A stretch of DNA of 64,000 nt from Pseudomonadota bacterium (GTDB lineage Bacteria; Desulfobacterota; Desulfobulbia; Desulfobulbales; JAGXFP01), in the NCBI GenBank assembly GCA_018814305.1, contig JAHJAA010000022.1:62001-126000 (forward strand). The letters run 5' to 3'. The notes beneath the pieces are model-generated. The model did not search any database. It saw only the letters and a program-made list of their open reading frames with translations, and had not been told where the DNA came from. Position numbers and translations under genes: made by a program. Positions 9,201-17,853 of this stretch are shown here, in pieces (the first letter of the stretch is position 1; each line of letters starts with the position of its first letter).

Positions 9201-10500
9201 GTTCCTGCATGATCAGACTCAGCCAGACCCGGATATTTTCCAGATGGGATGGGTTATAAATGGGCTGCCACTCCTCATCCACCCCGCTGACCTTGGCATA
9301 CTGGAAACCGAAACGCACCACCTCCCAGAGAAAGGTCTCCACCAGTCGACTGCTTTCCCGTCGGAAGACCTCGGCACCCAAAACCTGGATACACTGCAGT
9401 GAGGTATGGGGATAACGCCGGACATTGACCTTCAGGAGTTTAAAGGTGGTCAAAAGAAAGGATTCGATCTCCTCAAAGGTCTGCTGGCGGATCAGTTGAA
9501 TCAGACTCCGATTGATTTCCCGCAGGGTTTCTTCGTGGATCAGGTAGAGACCGGCGGTGTCCATAATCCGGAACAGAAAGAGCAGTTTACGATTTTCCGC
9601 AAACCGATCGTCGGTCTCAGTGGCCGTGCCGTCGGCCTCTTCCGTCAGTCTTCCCGGAATTTCCTTATACAGCCGGACAATATCCATATGGGCCGGGAAT
9701 TCCAAAAGCTCTCTCAGGGCCTGGCGAGGCTCTTCCTCAATTTCAATCTGATCGATCTTGTCAAGATGAGTGCGGATTTCCTGATGGGATATGGCCTGAA
9801 ACAACCGTCCCGCCGCCCAGCCCCGACAGAGCTCGCCACATTCGGATACAAACCAGGGCAGAGGATCCTCCTCACCGAGCCAATAAAGATAATTCAATCG
9901 AAGAATCTTTTTCATAAGCCCGGTGAGAATCAAAAAATCATAGACCGAATCAGGGCCGGCCTTATCAACCTGCTCCAACATGACCCGGGCAATTTTTTTG
10001 ATGGGATGATGCCCCTGAACCATGAACAGCATGGTATTTTCGTCCAAATCCTGAAGCCGTGAAAAACAGTTGGCCAATGCCACCTGGTACACTGGATACT
10101 CTTCGGGCGAGAGCGAGGAGACCACCTTCTCCAAAAAGGCGAGCAGTGATTCCATCGCCAGCGACAACTGAGTTTCATTTTTTTTGGTCTCGCTCACCGC
10201 CTGGAGAAACACCGCACAAAACAGCTCAACCGCTTCCGGGCCCCGGGGGTCCCTCTGGTAATGACCGAGATTTTTCAAAACGAATCCCCGAAACCGAGGC
10301 AGAATGATCGACCAGTTGTGAAAGGGATGGCTGATCTCGTAGAGAAGTGAATGGAGGGTTCCGGAAACCCCGCGATAGGCCTTAACAACCTCTAAAAGAA
10401 GCTCATAGGCCGGGTCAATGGCAACATCACTGACCGCCGTTTCCAGCAGGTTGGCCTTTAAGGCATCGGATTCTATTACGGATTTTATCTCAGAAGTCAT
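6244..10500 (-). CDS. Large PEP/pyruvate-binding protein (PPDK-type ATP-grasp and phosphohistidine domains)
   Basis: A 1418-residue protein. The first 900 residues are mostly helical and match nothing I recognise. From about residue 925 an ATP-grasp domain like the N-terminal part of pyruvate phosphate dikinase begins (LGNKGYNLTQL, VPPGFIITTE, LSVRSGAAVSMPGMM). It ends near YLLQTRDM. A swivelling phosphohistidine domain follows, with TARGGQTSHASVV near residue 1347 holding the catalytic histidine. The C-terminal TIM barrel that binds PEP/pyruvate in the dikinases is absent, so this is not an ordinary PpdK or PpsA. Order and content resemble PEP-utilizer-like phosphotransferases whose acceptor is set by another domain. 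It is followed closely by ald. Confidence 0.75.
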   Translation of the reverse strand: MTSEIKSVIESDALKANLLETAVSDVAIDPAYELLLEVVKAYRGVSGTLHSLLYEISHPFHNWSIILPRFRGFVLKNLGHYQRDPRGPEAVELFCAVFLQAVSETKKNETQLSLAMESLLAFLEKVVSSLSPEEYPVYQVALANCFSRLQDLDENTMLFMVQGHHPIKKIARVMLEQVDKAGPDSVYDFLILTGLMKKILRLNYLYWLGEEDPLPWFVSECGELCRGWAAGRLFQAISHQEIRTHLDKIDQIEIEEEPRQALRELLEFPAHMDIVRLYKEIPGRLTEEADGTATETDDRFAENRKLLFLFRIMDTAGLYLIHEETLREINRSLIQLIRQQTFEEIESFLLTTFKLLKVNVRRYPHTSLQCIQVLGAEVFRRESSRLVETFLWEVVRFGFQYAKVSGVDEEWQPIYNPSHLENIRVWLSLIMQEPKWCSTLFSALIINLKLSGTCVKDTDLFQRDISRLLNHPIEPVYNPVKQFAKLMPVFFNEIGAEGVLREVSTELDEIHKRKDLLIHFLRKQSHVESSNLIVDFIRAIFDFWRSLDKKGLGPYLPEEILYQIPSEGPYVDDLHALMERLMAQRGVSTMEQVLAWDDGRLNAFVARQEDLAETEVRRFVLLVRMFRLVNQKYNLDFQELRLQLDQAVNSGFPEMEGLLDELEDKDIFSSLNGLLDRLEKLKAIILSEETFEAKEDIYHKRHIAVDIPSVYGRYRERKFDALGLTFRLENLANIFLEKLPDTVNPSFITRATFIRIIKCLRIYLRALRIDGITSRRLETYLSLLSSSIGIKRFSYTQYLDIFRGLSEGVKDVIYAYYTNIHENNLSIIVPQICSGEENLLGKYRPLWTGDDQVGSIHRLSESFLRDLIAGTFGLQHLDNFITRIYQTLENQKDILDERSLDLLMTYNPDRVISSLHHRSSYSRNMILLGNKGYNLTQLIADHIPVPPGFIITTEIFRCWPVVGTFSRARDEFMAQIRDSLTEIEQLTGTRFGDPENPLLLSVRSGAAVSMPGMMATIHNVGLNEEIVDGFSKSSGKDYLTWDNYRRFLQSWAMTVGVGREKFQALMNAAKTRHGVEVKRQFTPGQMRELALDYQQNIRKMGIPVPEDPWLQLTGAIELVLQSWDTEKTREYRSLMDVSDNWGTAVIIQAMVFGNLNDSSGSGVVFTAHPYRKVRRVALWGDYAVGDQGEDIVSGLVTTYPVSLEQSELDGRSGENSLENRFPEVYERLLAISRDLVYEKRWNPQEIEFTFEGPRAEDLYLLQTRDMITIKKKESFMVFEGDIKPFLLGNSIGVSGSALAGRAVFTSDNITRLREEDPDTPLILIRQDTVPEDIKDIARVDGLLTARGGQTSHASVVTLRLEKTCAVGCHALKVYESEERAEIAGQVIRFGDEISIDGRKGLFLKGRHLVRKEMHILPI

Positions 10501-10647
10501 ATAATCACCGGGTCTGCCAGATCATTTGGTTTGAGACAACATTGATGGGATGGTGTTTCTGAATACCTGTACCCAGGTCGCCACGTTGAGTGGTGATTAT
10601 ACTCTGGAATCGGCCTGAAAGCATCTGAAAGGATCGGCCTCAACAAA

Positions 10648-11550
10648 TCATCCGAAAGTCAGGCAGTTCCTGCCCTTCTTCTTGCTTTCATAGAGAAGGG
10701 TGTCGGCCCGCTTGAGAAAACTGTCAATGGTGTCGTCGTCGTGAAACAAGGTGGCCCCCATGGATATGGTCACCTTGAGTTCTTTACCCTCAACAGCGAT
10801 ATAGGCATGTTCCACCAGCAATCTCATTCGATTGCCGATATGCTCCAGGACCTGCGAAGTAATATTACGGACGATCCCGATGAACTCCTCACCGCCCCAA
10901 CGCCCATACAGATCAAAGGGCCTCGAGTTGATCACGAAGGTATTGGCAACGCTTTGGAGAACAAGATCGCCGATGTCATGCCCATAACGATCATTGAACT
11001 CCTTAAAATGATCGATATCCATGAAAAGAATCCCGAAGGGCAGAGCATTCCTGCGATATTCATCAATCTTTGAGGTGAGTTCCCGTTCAAGATAGTGCCG
11101 ATTGGCAAGTTGGGTCAGATTATCGAGCAGGGCCAGCTTTTCCAGTTCTTTGACCCGCAGATCATTGGCCGCCATATTGGAAACGTCAGTAAAGAGTTCC
11201 ACCCCTCCGATGATCTGGCCAAAATCATCCAAGAGCGGACTGGTCCGGACGGAAACCGGAATCCGATGCCCATCCTTGTGATGCATATAGACCGTGGCCT
11301 CGCGGAGAATGCCGTCCTCCATGGTCGCGGCCAGAGGACAACCCTCAAGACAAAGGCACGTCCCGTGCTCATCCACATGGGTCAGGATATTATCCGAACA
11401 GGCCCGGCCCACCACCTCGGCCGAGCAAAATCCGGAAATCCGCTCGGCCGATTGATTCCAGTAGGTAATCGTTCGCTGTCGATCAACAAAGTAAAGACCG
11501 TCATGAAGGGTATTAACAATTTTTTCAAAAGAACTCTTGCCGAGATCCAT
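10648..11550 (-). CDS. PAS domain diguanylate cyclase
   Basis: A 300-residue soluble protein. Residues about 8-125 form a PAS sensor domain (YFVDRQRTITYWNQSAERISG), which contains several cysteines, followed by a short linker and a GGDEF domain. The active-site loop reads GGEEF, and the metal-binding FMDIDHFKEFND and DTLLYESKKKGRN blocks are intact, so synthesis of cyclic di-GMP is expected. The ATG at 11550 has AGGGAGAA upstream. It begins only 16 bases after gapA and is likely co-transcribed. The PAS cysteine pair (CLCLEGC) could respond to redox or a metal centre, but that is a guess. Confidence 0.88.
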   Translation of the reverse strand: MDLGKSSFEKIVNTLHDGLYFVDRQRTITYWNQSAERISGFCSAEVVGRACSDNILTHVDEHGTCLCLEGCPLAATMEDGILREATVYMHHKDGHRIPVSVRTSPLLDDFGQIIGGVELFTDVSNMAANDLRVKELEKLALLDNLTQLANRHYLERELTSKIDEYRRNALPFGILFMDIDHFKEFNDRYGHDIGDLVLQSVANTFVINSRPFDLYGRWGGEEFIGIVRNITSQVLEHIGNRMRLLVEHAYIAVEGKELKVTISMGATLFHDDDTIDSFLKRADTLLYESKKKGRNCLTFG

Positions 11551-11566
11551 CCGTTCTCCCTAACAG

Positions 11567-12571
11567 CTACAAGAGTTTATGGGCATCCATATGCAGAATC
11601 AGATCGAGCACCCGATTGGAATACCCCCATTCGTTGTCATACCAGGAAAGCACCTTGACCGTGGACCCGATCACCTTGGTGGACATGGCATCAACCACTG
11701 ATGAATGGGGATTCCCCTGATAATCGATGGACACCAGGGGTTCATCGGAGTACCCAAGAAAACGATTGGCCGCCTCCTTGAGGGCCTGATTCACCTCCGA
11801 GATCGTGGTGTCCCGCTCCACTTCCATCACCGCATCCACCAGGGAAACATTGGGAGTAGGTACCCGGACGGCCAGGCCGTCGAATTTGCCTTTCAATTCA
11901 GGGATAACGAGGGATACGGCGGCGGCAGCCCCGGTCTTAGTGGGAATCATCGACAAGGCCGCAGCCCGAGCCCGACGCAGATCGGAGTGGGGAAAATCCA
12001 GGATCCGTTGATCATTGGTATAGGCATGGATCGTGGTCATCAAACCCCGCTTGATCCCGAACCGATCAAGAATAACCTTGGCCATGGGCGCTAGACAGTT
12101 AGTGGTACAGGAGGCATTGGAGACGATATGATCCGAGGCAGGGTCATACTCGTCCTCATTCACCCCCATGACAATGGTTTTCACCTCACCCTTGGCCGGG
12201 GCGGAAATAACCACCTTCTTGGCCCCGGCATCAAGATGGGCCTGGGCCTTGTCCGAATGGGTGAACAGCCCGGTCGATTCCACCACATATTCGACTCCGA
12301 GACTACCCCAGGGGATATCGGCCGGATTCCGGTGATTGAAGATCTCCACCGGTTTTCCACCCACGACCAGGCCCTGCTCGTTGGAGGTGACCTCCTTCTT
12401 GTAAACCCCCATCACCGAATCATATTTCAACAGGTGAGCCAGGGTTTTATTGTCAGTCAGATCATTAATGGCCACCACCTCAATATCGTGGAAGGCCGGG
12501 TCCTGATCAATCGCCCGAAAGATGTTCCTGCCGATCCTGCCAAAACCGTTAATACCTATCCGAACCGTCAT
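11567..12571 (-). CDS. gap: Glyceraldehyde-3-phosphate dehydrogenase, type I
   Basis: A 334-residue glycolytic enzyme converting glyceraldehyde 3-phosphate to 1,3-bisphosphoglycerate with NAD. The start at 12571 gives MTVRIGINGFGRIGRN and has AAGGAG in the right place; seven residues upstream in the frame are not needed. The catalytic cysteine sits in SNASCTTNCLAP, and the C-terminal WYDNEWGYSNR block is intact. A 17-base palindrome stands at 12611-12627, 40 bases before the start, and may be an operator. The diguanylate cyclase gene follows after 16 bases. Confidence 0.96.
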   Translation of the reverse strand: MTVRIGINGFGRIGRNIFRAIDQDPAFHDIEVVAINDLTDNKTLAHLLKYDSVMGVYKKEVTSNEQGLVVGGKPVEIFNHRNPADIPWGSLGVEYVVESTGLFTHSDKAQAHLDAGAKKVVISAPAKGEVKTIVMGVNEDEYDPASDHIVSNASCTTNCLAPMAKVILDRFGIKRGLMTTIHAYTNDQRILDFPHSDLRRARAAALSMIPTKTGAAAAVSLVIPELKGKFDGLAVRVPTPNVSLVDAVMEVERDTTISEVNQALKEAANRFLGYSDEPLVSIDYQGNPHSSVVDAMSTKVIGSTVKVLSWYDNEWGYSNRVLDLILHMDAHKLL

Positions 12572-12610
12572 TGCCGTTCTCCTTTTTATCATATTGAAAG
12601 GAATTTACTG

Positions 12611-12627
12611 CGGGTCCGTCGGACCCG
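12611..12627. promoter_or_regulatory. 17-base palindrome in the gap leader
   Basis: CGGGTCCGTCGGACCCG is a perfect dyad with eight-base arms around a single T. It lies 40-56 bases before the gap start codon. No T-run follows on the minus strand, so it is not a terminator for the upstream kinase gene. An operator or a 5'-leader hairpin is likely. Confidence 0.5.
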
Positions 12628-12853
12628 AAAAAATCATCGTCTTAAATCAAATGGTACCACAGTTAAAGGAGGAATGGGCAAGCAGTTTTTTGGGGAATGT
12701 TCGGTTAGAGAGTACCGGGGATTAAACCGTCATAAAATGAGCGAAGGCGAGGCTGCCTGGCAACCCGATCAGCTGAGAAAAACCCACTTTCGGATGGCAA
12801 CGCTCGTGGAGAAAATATCTTCTGACCAGATCGTTATCCCTAGCGAGCGCGAC

Positions 12854-15079
12854 TCAGTCCCTACTCTTCCGCCCCAGAGTGGTCTGAACCGCTCTAATCA
12901 GATCCTCGAACCGATAGGGTTTGGAAATGACCCCGGCAAAACCGTAGTCAGCGTATTTTGACATGATGATATCATCGGAATACCCACTGGAGACAATGGC
13001 CGGAGTCTCGGGCGAGAACTCCCTGATTCGGCCAAAGGCCTCATCCCCTCCCATCCCCCCGGGAATGGTGAGATCCAGGATCAACAGATCAAAGGGTTGA
13101 TTTTCGCCAATGGCCTCCTGAACCCGAAGCACGGCCTCAAGACCATCCGTAACCGTCTCCACTGAAAACCCTGACAATTCAAGCATTTCAGCAACACCCT
13201 GCAGGATGTCGGGTTCATCGTCAAGGAGCAGGATGCGCCCCTTGGACCGGGATTGCTCAATCTCATCGGTTGGCTCCTCCACCTTCACATCCCTTCCCGC
13301 CTTGGCCGGAAGATAGAGATGAATGGTGGCCCCCTCACCCTCGGCGGAATCAACAAATATCGACCCGTTATTCTTGGTGATTATGGAATAGCACACGGAA
13401 AGGCCCAAACCACAGTTGGTCTTCTTGGTCGTAAAGTACGGATCAAAGATTTTCCCTCGAATCGACTCGGGAATTCCACTTCCCTGATCAATAAACGATA
13501 TTCTCACGTAGGAGCCGGCCAGCAGCCGCGGATCTTCCGGCCCAATAACGACATTTTCCGCCTCTATGGTCAATAAACCACCCTGGGGCATCGCCTCACG
13601 CACATTCATCACCAGATTCTGGGTCACCTGACTGATCTGATCCAGATCAATGGTTATGGGCCATAGATCGGCATGAAACGAGGTTTTGAGCCTGACCCGT
13701 GACCCGCTCAGGGTGAACCGGGATGAATCGATAATTACTTCCGCCATTGAGGCGGATTTGGTTACCGGGGCGCCGGCCTTGGTAAAGGATAAAAGCTGTT
13801 GGGTTAAGCCCTTGGCGCGGAGAGAGGCCTGCTCAGAAGCCAGAAGCTTTTCCAGAAGTTTTTCAGGATTGTCCCGATACAGCCGGGCCAGGGATATATT
13901 ACTGGTGATCGCCGTCAGGATATTATTAAAATCATGGGCAACCCCACCGGCCATCTGGCCGAGGGAATCAAGTCTGTGAGCCCGGAGGATCTCCTGTTCC
14001 AACTTAAGCCGCTCCTCGATCATGCCATTAAATGCCTGCTGGGCCTGGGCCACTTCACCACTGCCTTTAACCTCAAGCGGTTCCACCGATTGATGGAGTC
14101 CGAACCGAGTCAAAGAGGTTGTCAAGTCTGACAAGGGCCGGATAAAATAATGGGTGGCCACCAGCGAAACCATCAGCAACAATCCCAGGAAAAACAGGAT
14201 AAAAACGGCAATCGGGTTCGTCAATTGATGGACCTGGGCGATAATAACGTCTGCCGGCACTTGAACCCCAAGGGTCCAGCCGGTGAGATTCACCCGGGCG
14301 GTGGCCCCGTACCAGACCCGACCGTTTTCATTAAATTTAAGCAGTGACACCGGCTTTTGAAGAGACTGGCTGACCAACGGACGGTCGCGGTAGTCCAGAT
14401 CCTCCAGCTCGAGGAGTTTCAGTTCCCGGGAAGAATGGGCCATCAGGACCCCCTGACGGGTCACTAGAAATACCTCCCAGAAATCCGGCATGGAGTCATT
14501 AACGACCGAGTGATACATTGCAGGATTTCGGTCGGCAAAACCAACCGGCGCCGTCAAGACCCCGATAACGTCACCCGTCTCACTCAAAATTGGTGCGGAA
14601 AAATGGACACTGATATGATCCCCTTTGGAGACCTGAACCTGGGCGACATACGAACGATGGGTTCGAATCGGCTCTTGAAAATAATCTTTGTCGGAACGAT
14701 CTTCTCCTATTCTGGTTGGTTTGGAAGGCCGGGACAGCACGCGTCCGTTGCCATCCAGAACCATGTACCAGAGAAAGACCGGATTCCCAAAAACTTCCTC
14801 CCGCCCAAAAAAATGATCTATCGTTTCCCGATCCATCGAGCGAATTTCAGGGGCTACGGCCAGCTTCTCCAGCGAATCCATGGCTTCACTGAGATATTGA
14901 TTCAGTTCGCTGGCTTCATTCTTGGCGTAAATTCTCAGGTCCTGCCCCTCATCTTGGAGGATCTGGCGACTGATAAAAGGATGAATTGCGGCGAAGAAGA
15001 CCAAAGCAGCCAGCACGATCACGCCACTGACACCCAGCATCATCCTCAGGCGAAGACTATTATTTCCCCATGATTTCAT
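12854..15079 (-). CDS. Hybrid sensor histidine kinase with Cache, HAMP and receiver domains
   Basis: A 741-residue inner-membrane sensor. A first membrane helix (about 12-34) leads to a periplasmic Cache-type domain (about 40-290), a second helix (about 292-315), HAMP, a dimerisation domain with H-box AGGVAHDFNNIL near residue 378, an ATPase domain (VMNVREAMPQGG, GSGIPESIRGKIFDPYFTTK) and a C-terminal receiver with DLLILDLTIPGG near residue 666. The layout is that of NtrB-like hybrid kinases acting through an internal phosphorelay. Its ATG overlaps the glycogen synthase stop (ATGA at 15076-15079), so translation is likely coupled. The signal is unknown and no obvious partner regulator lies beside it. 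Confidence 0.9.
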   Translation of the reverse strand: MKSWGNNSLRLRMMLGVSGVIVLAALVFFAAIHPFISRQILQDEGQDLRIYAKNEASELNQYLSEAMDSLEKLAVAPEIRSMDRETIDHFFGREEVFGNPVFLWYMVLDGNGRVLSRPSKPTRIGEDRSDKDYFQEPIRTHRSYVAQVQVSKGDHISVHFSAPILSETGDVIGVLTAPVGFADRNPAMYHSVVNDSMPDFWEVFLVTRQGVLMAHSSRELKLLELEDLDYRDRPLVSQSLQKPVSLLKFNENGRVWYGATARVNLTGWTLGVQVPADVIIAQVHQLTNPIAVFILFFLGLLLMVSLVATHYFIRPLSDLTTSLTRFGLHQSVEPLEVKGSGEVAQAQQAFNGMIEERLKLEQEILRAHRLDSLGQMAGGVAHDFNNILTAITSNISLARLYRDNPEKLLEKLLASEQASLRAKGLTQQLLSFTKAGAPVTKSASMAEVIIDSSRFTLSGSRVRLKTSFHADLWPITIDLDQISQVTQNLVMNVREAMPQGGLLTIEAENVVIGPEDPRLLAGSYVRISFIDQGSGIPESIRGKIFDPYFTTKKTNCGLGLSVCYSIITKNNGSIFVDSAEGEGATIHLYLPAKAGRDVKVEEPTDEIEQSRSKGRILLLDDEPDILQGVAEMLELSGFSVETVTDGLEAVLRVQEAIGENQPFDLLILDLTIPGGMGGDEAFGRIREFSPETPAIVSSGYSDDIIMSKYADYGFAGVISKPYRFEDLIRAVQTTLGRKSRD

Positions 15080-16692
15080 ATCGATATTGTTTGAGATAAT
15101 TTTGTCTGACCAGTTCGGTCCGGCATTGCCTGGCGGTACAAGGCCAAATACTGCTCCATCACCGTATCCCAGCTATAGCGGTCTAAAATTTTTTCCACGG
15201 CGGCCCGGCGCATTGCCTTCATTTTGCCCGGGTCGGTTCGATACACCTGGAGGGCTTTCAACATGGCATCCAACAAGGCCACCGAGCTATGTTCAAGGTA
15301 GGTGAAGCCAGTATCCCCATCAACCACTTTAACCAAGCCGCCGATATGATGAACAATAGGCAGATTGCCAAACAACTGAGCAATCAGGTCGGTCAGACCG
15401 CACGGTTCGTACTGCGACGGCACCAGGAAAAAATCCCCAGCCGCATAAATCCGCAAGGCCAACGCCTGATCATAACCACGGAGCAGACAAATCCGCCCCT
15501 GAAACCGTTGATCCTCGGCCAGAGCAACCAGGGCATGCTCAATCTCAACACTCCCTGAACCAAGAATCACCACCTGAACCAGTTCATCCATGGGCAGCAG
15601 GATTTCCAGGGCCCCAATTAATTTATCCATTCCCTTCTGTTCACTGAACCTGCCGATAAAGGTCAACAGCGGTTGCCCGGGCGCCGTATCCAGCCAGCCG
15701 GTCTGAACCACTCCGGAGGGACAACGATCAAGCAATTCATCGACCAGGTCCTTGCGACAGATCGCTTTCCCGGAAAGATCCTCTTCTGCCGGAGAAAAAC
15801 CCGCCGCAAGCCCCATTTTTTGGGGTCTAGACGGATCAAACCGGATTGGATCAATCCCGTTGGTCACCCCTTGCAACACAACTCCCCGGAGCAAGAGCTG
15901 ATGCCCCAACCACCCGGTTAACCGATCATCATCGGTTTCCCGTAACTCACGGGCATAATTTTCGCTGACCGTATTCATCACGCAGTAGGCCGAAGCGGCC
16001 AGGAACGGATCGAATTTCCCCTCCAATTGATTGGCCCGGACAATTCTTGCGGGAAGTCCGGTAAGCGCTTCGACAAAGGGCAGATCGGCCACCTCCTGAT
16101 GATATCCCCACCCGGCATTATGGATGGTCACCACACACCCGGTATGCCTAAAAAAATGACGATAGCCCTCAATTTCCCGGATCATTGCCGGCACCAGGGC
16201 AGTGTGCCCATCATGGCAGTGAATCACATCCGGCTTCTCACCCGAGAGAATCATCACCCCAATGGCGGCCTTCTGCAACAGCACGTTCATGGCAAAATAA
16301 TCATAATGGGACGCCCCCTGGCGATGCCCGGGATTTTCACTCGCCTCCTCGGCGGAATAGGTATAGATCCCCCTTTTCTCGCGATAGCGCTGGGCGTCAA
16401 CGAACAGGACAGTCACCTTGTTCAAGCGGGCCTTCCAAATCCGAACGGACTCACGCCGATCATTCCCCACATAGTTCATGTCCACGTCAAAACCAAGCTC
16501 AGTCAACCGGAAGGAGAGGGCTTTCGGATCCATAAAACCGTACAAGGGCATGATCACGCTGACCTTCTTCCCCCGCCTGGCCAAGGCTTCGGCCAATTGG
16601 CGCGAGACATCCTTGACCCCACCGGCTCCGGCCAACCCGTCATACTCCCGGGTCAACATCCAAATATTTTTTACGGCCTGAATCCCCATCAT
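15076..16692 (-). CDS. glgA: Glycogen/starch synthase family glycosyltransferase (GT5)
   Basis: A 538-residue GT-B enzyme that extends alpha-1,4-glucan from an ADP- or UDP-glucose donor. The start at 16692 overlaps the aroC stop by ATGA; a second ATG follows directly. The C-terminal signature is clear (SQYEPCGLTDLIAQLFG), as is FIGRFSEQKGMDKL. In the N-terminal donor loop, where bacterial glycogen synthases have K-x-G-G-L, this protein reads GAGGVKDV, so the usual lysine is missing. It may be a subgroup with different donor binding. Placement between aroC and a kinase gene, with overlaps on both sides, indicates one operon. Confidence 0.85.
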   Translation of the reverse strand: MMGIQAVKNIWMLTREYDGLAGAGGVKDVSRQLAEALARRGKKVSVIMPLYGFMDPKALSFRLTELGFDVDMNYVGNDRRESVRIWKARLNKVTVLFVDAQRYREKRGIYTYSAEEASENPGHRQGASHYDYFAMNVLLQKAAIGVMILSGEKPDVIHCHDGHTALVPAMIREIEGYRHFFRHTGCVVTIHNAGWGYHQEVADLPFVEALTGLPARIVRANQLEGKFDPFLAASAYCVMNTVSENYARELRETDDDRLTGWLGHQLLLRGVVLQGVTNGIDPIRFDPSRPQKMGLAAGFSPAEEDLSGKAICRKDLVDELLDRCPSGVVQTGWLDTAPGQPLLTFIGRFSEQKGMDKLIGALEILLPMDELVQVVILGSGSVEIEHALVALAEDQRFQGRICLLRGYDQALALRIYAAGDFFLVPSQYEPCGLTDLIAQLFGNLPIVHHIGGLVKVVDGDTGFTYLEHSSVALLDAMLKALQVYRTDPGKMKAMRRAAVEKILDRYSWDTVMEQYLALYRQAMPDRTGQTKLSQTISI

Positions 16693-17756
16693 GTCACCTG
16701 TAGTCCAATCGCCTGCTGCCTGAGATAATGATCCATCAGGGTCAGGATCACCATGGCCTCGCAAACCGGCAGAATTCTGGGTATAGCAGAAATATCGTGG
16801 CGGCCGCCGATCTTGACGGACACCGGATTCCCCGCAGGATCAATGGTGTTCTGTTCCTTGCTAATGGAGGGGATCGGCTTCACCGCCACCCGGGCAACAA
16901 TATCCTGACCGCTGGAAATCCCGGCCAGAATCCCCCCGGCGTTGTTTCTGACAAAGCCCCCCGGGGTAATGGGGTCGTTGTTCTCCGAACCCAGCATGGT
17001 CGCAACCCTGAAGCCAGCGCCGATTTCCACACCTTTCACCGCGCCAATTGACATCAGTGCTCGGGCCAATTCGCCGTCCAGTTTATCGAAGACCGGCTCG
17101 CCCAACCCGGCCGGGCAGCCGGTGGCGATGATCTCGACGATGCCGCCCAGGGTATCACCCTCTTTTTTGACGGCAATGATTCGCTCCTCCATCCTTTGTG
17201 CCACCCCGCTATCCGGACAGCTTAAGGAATTGTTTCTGATCTCGGCCAGATCCCGACCCACCGCCTCGATACCGCCCAGAGCGATGGTGTAAGCCATGAC
17301 CGTGATCCCCTTCGCAGCCAGATATTTTCGGGCCACCGCCCCGGCAGCCACCCGGGCTGCGGTCTCCCGGGCCGAGGCCCGACCGCCGCCGCGATGGTCG
17401 CGGATACCGTACTTCTTGAGATAGGTGATATCACCATGACCCGGTCGAAAGATATTTTTCAGGTGGTCGTAGGACTTGCTGTGGGCGTCCTTGTTATAAA
17501 TCACCAGGGTCAGTGGGGTACCGGTGGTCCGTCCTTCAAAGATCCCGGAGAGGAGCTCCACCTGATCCGGCTCCTTACGGGGGGTTCCCGCCACCCCGCC
17601 ACTCCCCGGCCGTCGCCGGTCAAGATCCTGCTGAATATCCTCTGGGGTAATCGCCATCCCCGGCGGACAGCCGTCGATGGTCACCCCCACTGCCGTGCCG
17701 TGGGACTCACCCCAGGTAGTGATCCGAAAAAGCGTGCCGAAACTGTTTCCCGCCAT
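16689..17756 (-). CDS. aroC: Chorismate synthase
   Basis: A 355-residue enzyme for the last common step of aromatic amino acid synthesis, making chorismate from EPSP with reduced FMN. The start at 17756 gives MAGNSFGTLFRITTWGESHG, a classical N-terminus, with AAGGAT upstream. Other marks are the DRRRPG loop, RPGHGDITY, and the GGGRASARETAARVAAGA signature. Length is normal. It follows aroK by 97 bases and overlaps glgA by four bases. Confidence 0.97.
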   Translation of the reverse strand: MAGNSFGTLFRITTWGESHGTAVGVTIDGCPPGMAITPEDIQQDLDRRRPGSGGVAGTPRKEPDQVELLSGIFEGRTTGTPLTLVIYNKDAHSKSYDHLKNIFRPGHGDITYLKKYGIRDHRGGGRASARETAARVAAGAVARKYLAAKGITVMAYTIALGGIEAVGRDLAEIRNNSLSCPDSGVAQRMEERIIAVKKEGDTLGGIVEIIATGCPAGLGEPVFDKLDGELARALMSIGAVKGVEIGAGFRVATMLGSENNDPITPGGFVRNNAGGILAGISSGQDIVARVAVKPIPSISKEQNTIDPAGNPVSVKIGGRHDISAIPRILPVCEAMVILTLMDHYLRQQAIGLQVT

Positions 17757-17853
17757 AGTTATCCTTCTCTGTTTTCGGTAAGGGAGGCGCAGCGTCCCAA
17801 TCATCCCGGAACGACCGCCATCCGTTCGCGACCAGGAGGTCGCGCCAAAACTA

